From Marinilabiliaceae bacterium UBA5213 (lineage in GTDB: Bacteria; Bacteroidota; Bacteroidia; Bacteroidales; Marinilabiliaceae): a stretch of 6,638 nt of DNA. Each line of letters starts with the position of its first letter. Position 1 is the first letter of the stretch. The DNA lies in the NCBI GenBank assembly GCA_002412555.1, contig DHVH01000190.1, positions 1 to 6,638 of the forward strand. Reading direction: 5' to 3'. The notes under the pieces were generated by a model. It was not told the origin of the DNA and searched no databases. It was given only the letters and a program-made list of their open reading frames with translations. The position numbers and the translations under genes were made by a program. Positions 1 through 5,390 of the stretch are shown in pieces.

Positions 1-224
1 CCGTCAAACCGTTTGAGCTTGCCGCAGATTTCGATTTTCTGGATTTCCCCCAATTCCGAAAGTATCTCAAGATTCCGGTAGACCGTTCCCAGGCTGATAC
101 GCGGAAGAAGCCGCCGGACCATCTCATAGACTTCATCGGCGCTGGGATGAGTCCTGACTTTTCGAAGCTCCTGTAGAATGACTTGGCGCTGGCGCGTCAT
201 TCGGAGCTGGGGATCGTTAAACAA
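1..224 (-). CDS. Fur/PerR-family metalloregulator, N-terminal part
   Basis: Partial gene: 74 codons are visible and the C-terminus lies beyond the window start. The visible part is the winged-helix DNA-binding domain of the Fur superfamily. Residues 9-40 (MTRQRQVILQEL, then HPSADEVYEMV) form the first helices, and residues 43-60 (ISLGTVYRNLEILSELGE) give the family's recognition helix, with its TVYRNL signature, leading to the wing; KRFD at 71-74 follows. Metal-binding residues are mostly in the missing part, so Fur, PerR and Zur cannot be separated. I chose a TTG start (224-222) because GAGGA (238-234) sits 9 nt upstream, overlapping the citrate synthase stop codon. The alternative ATG (200-198) has no ribosome-binding site and would trim eight residues. 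The overlap suggests translational coupling to the upstream gene. The protein is expected to be a cytosolic repressor responding to metal or peroxide. Confidence 0.92.
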   Translation of the reverse strand, partial: MFNDPQLRMTRQRQVILQELRKVRTHPSADEVYEMVRRLLPRISLGTVYRNLEILSELGEIQKIEICGKLKRFD

Positions 225-236
225 AATTCATTATCC

Positions 237-1421
237 TCATGATGACCTTTTTTCAATGGGCGTAAAGGAACAGGTTTCCGGGCCGCAGTAGTCACCGACA
301 TATTCGGATTCCGGACGGTAGAGAACGGGTTTGGCAGAAGCGCCGGCGTACTGTTCCTCAATCACGTGCGCGACCCACCCGGCAACCCGGGAAACGGCAA
401 AAACCGGCGTAAACAAATCCATTGGTATTCCCATGGCATAATACAGGGATGCGCTGTAAAAGTCCACATTCACGACGATATCCATGCCTTTTCTCTGGTT
501 GAAAGCGGCCTTGGCCCGGGTTTCCAGAAGCCTGGAAATATCGTACCAGCGGGTATCGCCGATTTTCTCTCCCAGGGTCTTGGACATGGGAGCCAGAATA
601 AAGGCGCGGGGGTCATCCACATTGTAAACCGCATGACCCAGCCCCATGATTTTCCTGCCGGCCGCAAACTCGGTCTGGACATAGGATTCCACCGCATCCG
701 GTGTGCCGATCTTCAGCAGCATGTCCATGACACGGGCATTGGCGCCGCCATGAAGCTCTCCGGATAAAGACCCGATTGCCGCCGAAACCGCCGCATACAT
801 GTGGGCACGGGTGGAGGCCACTTCGCGGGCCGCAAACGTCGAGGCGTTAAACGAATGTTCGGCATGGAGAACCAGGCAGACATCCAGAAAACCGGCGATT
901 TGCGGATCAGGGGTTTCCTTTTTCAGCATATACAAAAAATTGGCTGCATGATCCAGCCCGGGATCTGGCTGAACTGGTTCCAGACCGTTTCGAATCCGGT
1001 GCCAGGCGGCGACAAGGGTGGCTGTTTTGGCAATCAGGCGAACGGCCGTGCGGACGGAGACATCCTGCGCAACCTGTGGAAGCTCGGGATCATGGTTGGC
1101 CAGCATGGAAACCGCAGCCTGAAGAACGTCCATTGCCATTGCCTTGGCCGGACGGGTTTTCAAAGCGGCAATCAGGTCCGCAGGCACCTCGCGCTCGCGG
1201 GAAAGTTGGCCTTTGAAATCCAGAAGCTCGGTTTGAGATGGCAGTTTTTCAAACAGCAGCAGATAGGCGACTTCCTCAAATGTTGCACGGGATGCCAGTT
1301 CCTGAATCAGATACCCCCTGTAAATCAGCTTTCCGGCGTCTCCGTCCACATCGCTGATGCGGGTCTGTGCGATCTTTACACCTCGAAGTCCGGTATTCAG
1401 AATGATCTTGCAGTCGTCCAT
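237..1421 (-). CDS. gltA: Citrate synthase (GltA-type)
   Basis: A 394-aa cytosolic enzyme of the citrate synthase family, which condenses oxaloacetate with acetyl-CoA to citrate. The length matches the short (about 370-430 aa) bacterial form. All hallmark blocks are present: HAEHSFNAST (186-195), with the oxaloacetate-binding His at 189; GELHGGAN (221-228), with catalytic His224; GLGHAVYNVDDPRA (260-273), with catalytic His263; NVDFYSA (318-324), with catalytic Asp320; and LYRPESEYVG (367-376) near the C-terminus. In block three GHAV replaces the GHRV common in many bacterial homologues, but the catalytic residues are intact. The ATG at 1421-1419 is preceded by AGGTG only 4 nt away, a modest site. 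The gene starts 23 bp after the zinc-knuckle gene and is followed by the Fur-family gene, so the three look like one operon. A 2-methylcitrate synthase of the same family cannot be excluded from sequence alone. Confidence 0.95.
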   Translation of the reverse strand: MDDCKIILNTGLRGVKIAQTRISDVDGDAGKLIYRGYLIQELASRATFEEVAYLLLFEKLPSQTELLDFKGQLSREREVPADLIAALKTRPAKAMAMDVLQAAVSMLANHDPELPQVAQDVSVRTAVRLIAKTATLVAAWHRIRNGLEPVQPDPGLDHAANFLYMLKKETPDPQIAGFLDVCLVLHAEHSFNASTFAAREVASTRAHMYAAVSAAIGSLSGELHGGANARVMDMLLKIGTPDAVESYVQTEFAAGRKIMGLGHAVYNVDDPRAFILAPMSKTLGEKIGDTRWYDISRLLETRAKAAFNQRKGMDIVVNVDFYSASLYYAMGIPMDLFTPVFAVSRVAGWVAHVIEEQYAGASAKPVLYRPESEYVGDYCGPETCSFTPIEKRSS

Positions 1422-1444
1422 AATGCACCTGTCGCCTTACTTCG

Positions 1445-1657
1445 TTAATAGTCGATCCACATATCGGCTTCGTTGCCGCAATGCTTGCAATGGGCCGTGC
1501 CCTTGATCTTTTTGGGTTCAGCTGATTGAGCTTTAGGCTCAGCTTTTTGGGGAGCAGGCTCAGCCGGTGCATCCGGAAGCGAGCAGGTGATTTCCATTTC
1601 AGCTTCATTTCCGCAGTTTTCGCATTTGCAGACCTGTTTTTTGACGATGTTTGACAT
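1445..1657 (-). CDS. Small protein with two CxxCGNEAxM zinc-ribbon-like knuckles
   Basis: A 70-aa protein I cannot assign to a named family. It has two matching Cys knuckles: CENCGNEAEM (residues 12-21) near the N-terminus and CKHCGNEADM (57-66) near the C-terminus. An Ala/Pro/Glu/Lys-rich, probably disordered linker (about 28-53) joins them. Cys12, Cys15, Cys57 and Cys60 could make one four-Cys zinc or iron site of the rubredoxin/zinc-ribbon sort, or each half could act in a dimer; Cys10 and Cys25 are extra. There is no signal peptide or membrane segment. The ATG at 1657-1655 has AGGA 6 nt upstream. It is the first gene of the operon, 23 bp before citrate synthase. A metal- or redox-related role would fit a Fur-family gene in the same transcript, but that is inference. 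Confidence 0.82.
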   Translation of the reverse strand: MSNIVKKQVCKCENCGNEAEMEITCSLPDAPAEPAPQKAEPKAQSAEPKKIKGTAHCKHCGNEADMWIDY

Positions 1658-1722
1658 CTGTCTTCCTGTCCTGAAAAATGGATTTGAAAAAAGTCATGGA
1701 ACGGACCAATATCTATCTATAT

Positions 1723-1737
1723 CTATAATGATTCTTA
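1723..1737. promoter_or_regulatory. Candidate PerR/Fur box
   Basis: The 15-mer CTATAATGATTCTTA matches the PerR consensus TTATAATGATTATAA at 12 of 15 positions and the Fur 7-1-7 consensus TGATAATGATTATCA at 11 of 15. It lies across the predicted -10 and start site of the minus-strand operon, where a repressor would block transcription. A second ATGATTC (1741-1747) repeats the one at 1728-1734, spaced 13 bp, so a second half-site is possible. Because the operon ends in a Fur-superfamily gene, autoregulation is a natural inference. The region is AT-rich, so chance similarity is possible. Confidence 0.45.
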
Positions 1738-1762
1738 TTCATGATTCAGACGGATGTGTCAA
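1734..1762 (-). promoter_or_regulatory. Predicted promoter of the zinc-knuckle/citrate synthase/Fur operon
   Basis: Read on the minus strand, a perfect -35 TTGACA (1762-1757) is followed by a 17-nt spacer and a -10-like AATAAG (1739-1734, four of six matches to TATAAT). Transcription would start near 1727, giving a leader of about 70 nt before the ATG at 1657. The -10 is mediocre, as is common at regulated promoters. It is the best sigma70-like pair I found upstream of this operon. Confidence 0.5.
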
Positions 1763-1830
1763 TAAAAAAGTCAGGAATGCGAGATCTTGCATAGCAATAC
1801 GAAAAAATCACATGCCCGTCCATTTAACTG

Positions 1831-1859
1831 TTGACGCCAATACGTTTCCACATTATGAG
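1831..1859 (+). promoter_or_regulatory. Predicted promoter of the MarR-type regulator gene
   Basis: TTGACG (1831-1836) and TATGAG (1854-1859) are separated by 17 nt. The expected start site is at about 1866, one or two bases before the ATG at 1868, so the transcript would be leaderless or nearly so. This agrees with the lack of a convincing Shine-Dalgarno before that ATG. The -10 matches TATAAT at four positions. Confidence 0.5.
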
Positions 1860-1865
1860 TTCATA
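1854..1865. repeat. Short inverted repeat over the regulator's -10, possible operator
   Basis: TATGA-GT-TCATA is a perfect 5-bp inverted repeat with a 2-bp centre. It overlaps the predicted -10 and the stretch up to the start codon of the MarR-type gene. MarR-family proteins usually bind short palindromes at their own promoters, so this is a candidate autoregulatory operator. It is short enough to arise by chance. Confidence 0.3.
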
Positions 1866-1867
1866 GC

Positions 1868-2233
1868 ATGAACAAGGGTTTTGTTGAAGATAAAATTCGG
1901 CTTCGGCTGCTGAAGCATATCGGTGCCTCAAACAGGCACCTTACGCAGCGTGACCTGGCCGGTTCTCTTGGGATCAGCCTGGGAAAGACGCATTATTGCC
2001 TGGCGGAGCTGATAAAAAAGGGCTATGTTAAGGCCACCCTATTCAAGAATTCCCGCAACAAAGCAGCCTACGCCTATATGCTGACTCCACAGGGAATCGA
2101 AGAAAAACTGCACCTGCTGATGCGGTTTTTACGACACAAGGAAATCGAATACCGGGTGCTGGAGCAGGAAATTACTCAGCTACACCAGGAACTGAGCCCA
2201 TACAACATAACAGAATCGACTGAACACTTGTAA
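1868..2233 (+). CDS. EPS-associated MarR-family transcriptional regulator
   Basis: A 121-aa winged-helix protein. Residues 10-24 make the first helix, HLTQRDLAGSLGISLGK (24-40) the helix-turn-helix entry, and THYCLAELIKKGYVK (41-55) the recognition helix. LFKNSRNKAAYAYMLTPQG (58-76) forms the beta wing. Residues 77-110 (FLRHKEIEYRVLEQEITQL and neighbours) are a charged helix likely to form a dimerising coiled coil. This layout, with SLGKTHYCL followed by KNSRNKAAYAYMLTPQGIEEK, matches my memory of the family annotated as EPS-associated MarR-type regulators, which sit at the head of exopolysaccharide loci. The downstream wzx/wzy genes fit that. No Shine-Dalgarno is evident before the ATG, and the transcript may be leaderless. 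It probably controls the polysaccharide locus and perhaps itself; its ligand is unknown. Confidence 0.85.
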   Translation: MNKGFVEDKIRLRLLKHIGASNRHLTQRDLAGSLGISLGKTHYCLAELIKKGYVKATLFKNSRNKAAYAYMLTPQGIEEKLHLLMRFLRHKEIEYRVLEQEITQLHQELSPYNITESTEHL

Positions 2234-2532
2234 ATTTGTTTTTATGTCAGAAATCTCAAATAGATGTTGTATTTTTGGACTTGTATCCACGCGACGGAGC
2301 TATATCTCCGGCATCTGTTGTCCGTCCTTCGACCGCATCAACTTAAAGAGTATTAACTGTAAATTGTCTCCAAAGAATTGCCAGCAAAATAGATTCCACC
2401 AAAATCGAGGATTCCATCAAGTGAACTTCGCAACCTGGAACCAGTGACTATTAACCCAGTCTTTGCGGTAACAATGCTGTTCGTAAATATCAAGGGTAAC
2501 CCCAACAATTTCATCCCCAGAAAGTTGATAGT
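2234..2532. other. Intergenic region before wzx, no convincing gene
   Basis: About 300 bp between the regulator and wzx. A 67-codon open frame at 2244-2447 has no ribosome-binding site and a composition unlike a protein (many Cys, Asn and Ser), so I do not call it. A weak hairpin CGGAG-CTATAT-CTCCG (2295-2310) lacks a T-run and is not a terminator. I found no good sigma70 promoter pair. The GGGTAACCCCAA motif at 2494 lies just before wzx. AT content rises here and stays high through wzy, so this is about where base composition changes. A long leader, or read-through from the regulator promoter, are both possible. Confidence 0.5.
2494..2514 (+). repeat. GGGTAACCCCAA motif, copy 1, ahead of wzx
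   Basis: GGGTAACCCCAA (2494-2505) followed by CAATTTCAT. The same 12-mer followed by AATTCAT occurs at 3914-3932 ahead of wzy. Here the motif starts 39 bp before the annotated wzx ATG. Its core GGG-TAA-CCC is a small inverted repeat. Confidence 0.5.
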
Positions 2533-3837
2533 ATGTCAAAGGTTGTGCGAATGTCGCAGGATATCATAAGTCGAAATATTCACAAAAAATCAACTCTTAA
2601 TGTTGTCGGCTTGTTGATTTCTGGGAGTGCATTGGCACAGATCCTCCAACTTTTAAGCCAGTCGTTCCTCGCAAGGTTATATGATGTATCACAATTTGGT
2701 ATTCTGGCACAGGTTAGTTCAGCTGGCTCAATAATCGCGGTAGCCGGAACTTTACAGATGCACCAAGCAATGGTGCTTCCACGAAGCGAAGAGGAATCAT
2801 GCGATCTATTCGCAACTGGTTTTTTTGCATCAACGTTAATAGCCGTAATATTTTTTTTTGCATTTTCTTATTGGAAGGTAGACCTTTTTGGTGATACGTT
2901 ATCAAACCTATTACCATTATTATGTTCTGTATTTGCTCTTGGGTTGTGCTACGGCTACCTTTTGCGTGGATGGCAGACAGCGCGTGGCAATTTTAAAGTT
3001 CTTTCAATTTTCACAGTCATTCATGCAATTTGTATCATTTTATTTCAAATAGGAATGGGGTTTCTAGAAGTCGACAAGGGTCTTATTTATGGAGTGTTAA
3101 TAGGAGAATTTGTAACGTCCTTATTTTTTATAATTTTTAGATATGCTCCCAGAATATCTTCTGTATCTGCCTCATTGATACAACCACGAAAGATATTTAA
3201 TTACATCAAGTCTTATTATCAATTTTCATTCATTGGTACCATCCAAGAATTGGTTTCTTTGTCAGTATTGATGTTTCCTTTATTTATGTTTTCTATGATG
3301 TACGGTACAGAAATAGGTGGACAATACGCGATGGCCCACAGGTTTGCTTGGGCACCCGTGTTGCTTGTGGGTAATGCATTCACACAGATCAGTTTCTATA
3401 CTTTCTCGGGGCTTAGCATCAAAGAGTTAAAGGTATTCCCGACGCTTAAGTTCGGTAAAAGAACCTTTGCTATACTATGTGTGGGGGGAGCGGGTGCTTT
3501 GATCTTCCCTATTATTCTGCCACTTATTTTAGGTAAGAAATGGTTGTTAGCGGGAGAACTTGGAGGGTGGGTGTCAATATGGGCAGTGTTTTTTTTTCTC
3601 TCTATACCTTATAGAGTTTGCTATCGTGTATTGCAATGGCAATTCGCGCAACTGATAGTAGACGGTATAATTTTATTGTGCCAATTTATTTTGTTTCATA
3701 ATTTATCGAAAATTAGCCCTGTAGTCATGATGTGCTGCCTTGCTATAGTGGGGATTTTTCAAAATATAATTATGATTATTGTAATGCGATTTTTACTTTC
3801 GATTCATGTACGGAAATCATTAACTTTTACGGTATGA
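2533..3837 (+). CDS. wzx: Wzx-type polysaccharide flippase (oligosaccharide transporter)
   Basis: A 434-aa inner-membrane protein of the polysaccharide transporter (PST/MOP) type, which moves undecaprenyl-linked repeat units to the periplasmic face. The N-terminal block GSALAQILQLLSQSFLARLY (31-50) followed by DVSQFGILAQ is the usual opening of this family, and MHQAMVLPRSEEE (76-88) matches the conserved stretch after the second membrane helix. Hydrophobic segments run through the rest, at about 25-45, 58-75, 95-112, 125-145, 158-178, 184-202, 240-256, 273-290, 312-333, 345-360, 374-390 and 396-422. That is about 12 helices, the family norm. The ATG at 2533 has only a weak site, whereas the in-frame ATG at 2551 has AAAGG 8 nt upstream, so the true start may be six codons later. 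The gene is very AT-rich, typical of O-antigen/capsule transporters. Substrate cannot be inferred. Confidence 0.9.
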   Translation: MSKVVRMSQDIISRNIHKKSTLNVVGLLISGSALAQILQLLSQSFLARLYDVSQFGILAQVSSAGSIIAVAGTLQMHQAMVLPRSEEESCDLFATGFFASTLIAVIFFFAFSYWKVDLFGDTLSNLLPLLCSVFALGLCYGYLLRGWQTARGNFKVLSIFTVIHAICIILFQIGMGFLEVDKGLIYGVLIGEFVTSLFFIIFRYAPRISSVSASLIQPRKIFNYIKSYYQFSFIGTIQELVSLSVLMFPLFMFSMMYGTEIGGQYAMAHRFAWAPVLLVGNAFTQISFYTFSGLSIKELKVFPTLKFGKRTFAILCVGGAGALIFPIILPLILGKKWLLAGELGGWVSIWAVFFFLSIPYRVCYRVLQWQFAQLIVDGIILLCQFILFHNLSKISPVVMMCCLAIVGIFQNIIMIIVMRFLLSIHVRKSLTFTV

Positions 3838-3968
3838 TGAGTTACCATAAAGAAACTCTTATTGATTGTCAATCTGAATATAGAAGAAAAAATGGCTCCT
3901 CGCTGTCTACAGTGGGTAACCCCAAAATTCATGAGGGCAAATTGAATGTCTATTTAGAAAAATGGTAA
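3834..3968 (+). CDS. Possible 44-aa small ORF overlapping wzx and wzy
   Basis: This ORF starts at an ATG overlapping the wzx stop codon (ATGA, 3834-3837). It ends in a TAA (3966-3968) that lies within the first codons of wzy. It has no Shine-Dalgarno of its own, but coupling to wzx termination would be possible. The product is hydrophilic, with no motif I recognise, no membrane segment and no signal peptide. It contains VGNPKIHEGKL, encoded across the repeated GGGTAACCCCAA motif. The overlaps at both ends resemble a real operon gene, but 44 codons open by chance in AT-rich DNA is not rare, and it may be a remnant. Confidence 0.28.
   Translation: MMSYHKETLIDCQSEYRRKNGSSLSTVGNPKIHEGKLNVYLEKW
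3914..3932 (+). repeat. GGGTAACCCCAA motif, copy 2, ahead of wzy
   Basis: GGGTAACCCCAA (3914-3925) followed by AATTCAT, matching copy 1 at 2494-2514 except for a 2-base length difference. It begins 48 bp before the wzy ATG. Both copies sit just ahead of a membrane-protein gene of the locus. Confidence 0.5.
3933..3957 (+). promoter_or_regulatory. Shine-Dalgarno plus three-codon mini-ORF ahead of wzy
   Basis: GAGGG (3933-3937) is spaced 8 nt from an ATG (3946) that reads Met-Ser-Ile-stop (3946-3957). The wzy ATG follows 4 nt after this stop and in another frame, with no good ribosome-binding site of its own. Ribosomes could load at GAGGG, finish the mini-ORF and reinitiate at wzy. The alternative is that GAGGG serves the wzy start directly, although 24 nt is too far for normal initiation. 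Confidence 0.35.
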
Positions 3969-5320
3969 TAATTATTAAAATTCTATGGGTGCTTCTATTT
4001 ATTTTTGCCCTTGTGAGCCCACCTCTTGCACTGATGATATATGGTTTAATTGGTTCAGATAGTGACGCCTTTGCAGTCACTAAATTGTTGGGGATTTTGG
4101 TTACGAACCATAAGTTTGTAACAAGAGGTATATTTTTATTGGCCTTTATAATATCATTATTCTGTCTTAGAAAAGTTCTTAAAAGAACATCAAGCAGAGT
4201 AATCAAGGGTAGTTTAATTATCGCCTTAGCGTTATCTGTTTTGATTGTTTCTAATTCTATTATCAAAGGTATGGGTTTAACAAAAAGCCTTTCTGTCTTG
4301 GTTTATTCAGGACTTCCAGTTTTTATAATTTGGTTATCTACTATCGGTTCTAAAAATTACAGAAAAATGTTTTATGTATTTATTACCATCAATATTATCT
4401 TTGCTAGTTCCGTACTATGGATTCCATTTCTTGAACCGCTCAATGGTCGTATCTATCAGTCATTGAGCTATATAGCTAATTCTGCTGATGGGGATATTAA
4501 TTATTCATTACCGAGCTCGGAAACTAAAAAAGAAGGGGCTATTTCGCATTATGCACAGTATCATAATCCAAATGCATTAGGCTTCTACGCTTGTGTTGCA
4601 ATAATTGGAGGGTTAGCTCTTGTATTAAAAGGCGAAAAATCAAATATATCTAAATTATTTGGTATAGTTTTATGCATCTTGGGTATCTTTTCATGGCTAA
4701 ATTCTCTTACAAGGGGACCTGCACTTGCTGTATTTATTTCTTACCTTCTGTGGAGCTTCGTCCCTGCTCAAAATGAATCACTCAAGTCAAAGCGCTTTAT
4801 TAGGCGTATTGTTATAACTATTTTAATTACGTTGCCTATCATGGTTACAATATCTGGTATGTTTAAATATTTATTTGTAAGTTCTGACAACATTTCAGTG
4901 ATATCACGTCTTGAGGGGTACCGAAATGGGTATGAAGCCATGATGAGTTACCCGTTGTTTGGAGTTGGAGCAGACTGGGAATGGCCACCAAACGGTTCTA
5001 ATCCGCATTTCCTTCCATTGTCGTTTGCTGCTCAAAATGGTATACTTTCAGGCATCCTGATTTTAATTCTTGTATTTGTCTTTGGTTTTTATTCAATTGC
5101 ACATGCTTTTTCATCTTGGCAAAGGTCTATAATTAGTCCTTTTAATGGGGCTCTCGGTATTGGATTGATATTGGTCGTTTTGAGCATTGCGTTTACAAAT
5201 AATATTACTGTAATTGTACTTTTTGGGATGTGCTTGGCTGAGGCATATATTCGAATTTTTAACCATGCGACAAATCGGAACAAAGTCACAAACAAGAGAT
5301 TACAAGACATCTCAAAATAA
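3962..5320 (+). CDS. wzy: Wzy-type polysaccharide polymerase / O-antigen ligase family protein
   Basis: A 452-aa multi-spanning inner-membrane protein. It carries the Wzy_C/WaaL-type signature in the expected order. HYAQYHNPNALGFYA (197-210) comes first, and NSLTRGPALAVFISYLLW (247-264) holds the conserved TRG. A periplasmic-loop stretch SRLEGYRNGYEAMMSYPLFGVG (315-336) follows, and then NPHFLPLSFAAQNGILSG (347-364), which corresponds to the H-N/F-xL...G-G block. Membrane helices are dense at about 5-30, 55-100, 112-158, 205-222, 232-262, 280-300, 365-385 and 396-425. Such proteins polymerise lipid-linked repeat units or ligate the chain to lipid A; the position next to wzx favours polymerase. 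The start ATG at 3962 has a poor ribosome-binding site. The gene is very AT-rich like wzx. Ligase versus polymerase cannot be settled from sequence. Confidence 0.85.
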   Translation: MVIIIKILWVLLFIFALVSPPLALMIYGLIGSDSDAFAVTKLLGILVTNHKFVTRGIFLLAFIISLFCLRKVLKRTSSRVIKGSLIIALALSVLIVSNSIIKGMGLTKSLSVLVYSGLPVFIIWLSTIGSKNYRKMFYVFITINIIFASSVLWIPFLEPLNGRIYQSLSYIANSADGDINYSLPSSETKKEGAISHYAQYHNPNALGFYACVAIIGGLALVLKGEKSNISKLFGIVLCILGIFSWLNSLTRGPALAVFISYLLWSFVPAQNESLKSKRFIRRIVITILITLPIMVTISGMFKYLFVSSDNISVISRLEGYRNGYEAMMSYPLFGVGADWEWPPNGSNPHFLPLSFAAQNGILSGILILILVFVFGFYSIAHAFSSWQRSIISPFNGALGIGLILVVLSIAFTNNITVIVLFGMCLAEAYIRIFNHATNRNKVTNKRLQDISK

Positions 5321-5354
5321 TCCATTTGAACTTCCCATGTTTTCATGGCTGTTC

Positions 5355-5376
5355 CCTCCTTGCTCGGAGGATTTTT
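5355..5376 (+). terminator. Weak rho-independent terminator candidate after wzy
   Basis: CCTCC (5355-5359), loop TTGCTC, GGAGG (5366-5370), then ATTTTT (5371-5376), starting 34 bp after the wzy stop. The stem is only 5 bp, so termination is likely partial. On the opposite strand the CCTCCTT arm reads AAGGAGG, so a ribosome-binding-site origin is an alternative. Confidence 0.35.
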
Positions 5377-5390
5377 CCATGACGTTCAGC

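Noticed and set aside
470..697. 75-aa minus-strand open frame, and a 110-aa one at 1276-1608
   Set aside because: They are out-of-frame shadows within citrate synthase and the zinc-knuckle gene.
366..767. 133-aa plus-strand open frame, with a 215-aa one at 801-1448
   Set aside because: Both lie opposite the citrate synthase gene, whose motifs are unmistakable; the antisense products resemble no family.
1587..1871. 94-aa plus-strand open frame across the divergent promoter region
   Set aside because: It is antisense to the zinc-knuckle gene, has no ribosome-binding site, and the promoter and operator signals explain the region better.
2244..2447. 67-aa plus-strand open frame before wzx
   Set aside because: No ribosome-binding site, odd composition, no recognisable motif.
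2464..2474. GCGGTA resembling the ops element of RfaH-controlled loci
   Set aside because: Only 7 of 11 positions match GGCGGTAGCGT, and no JUMPstart context surrounds it.
5089..5346. 85-aa minus-strand open frame
   Set aside because: Nearly all of it is antisense to wzy. Only its start signal is odd, reported as a finding.
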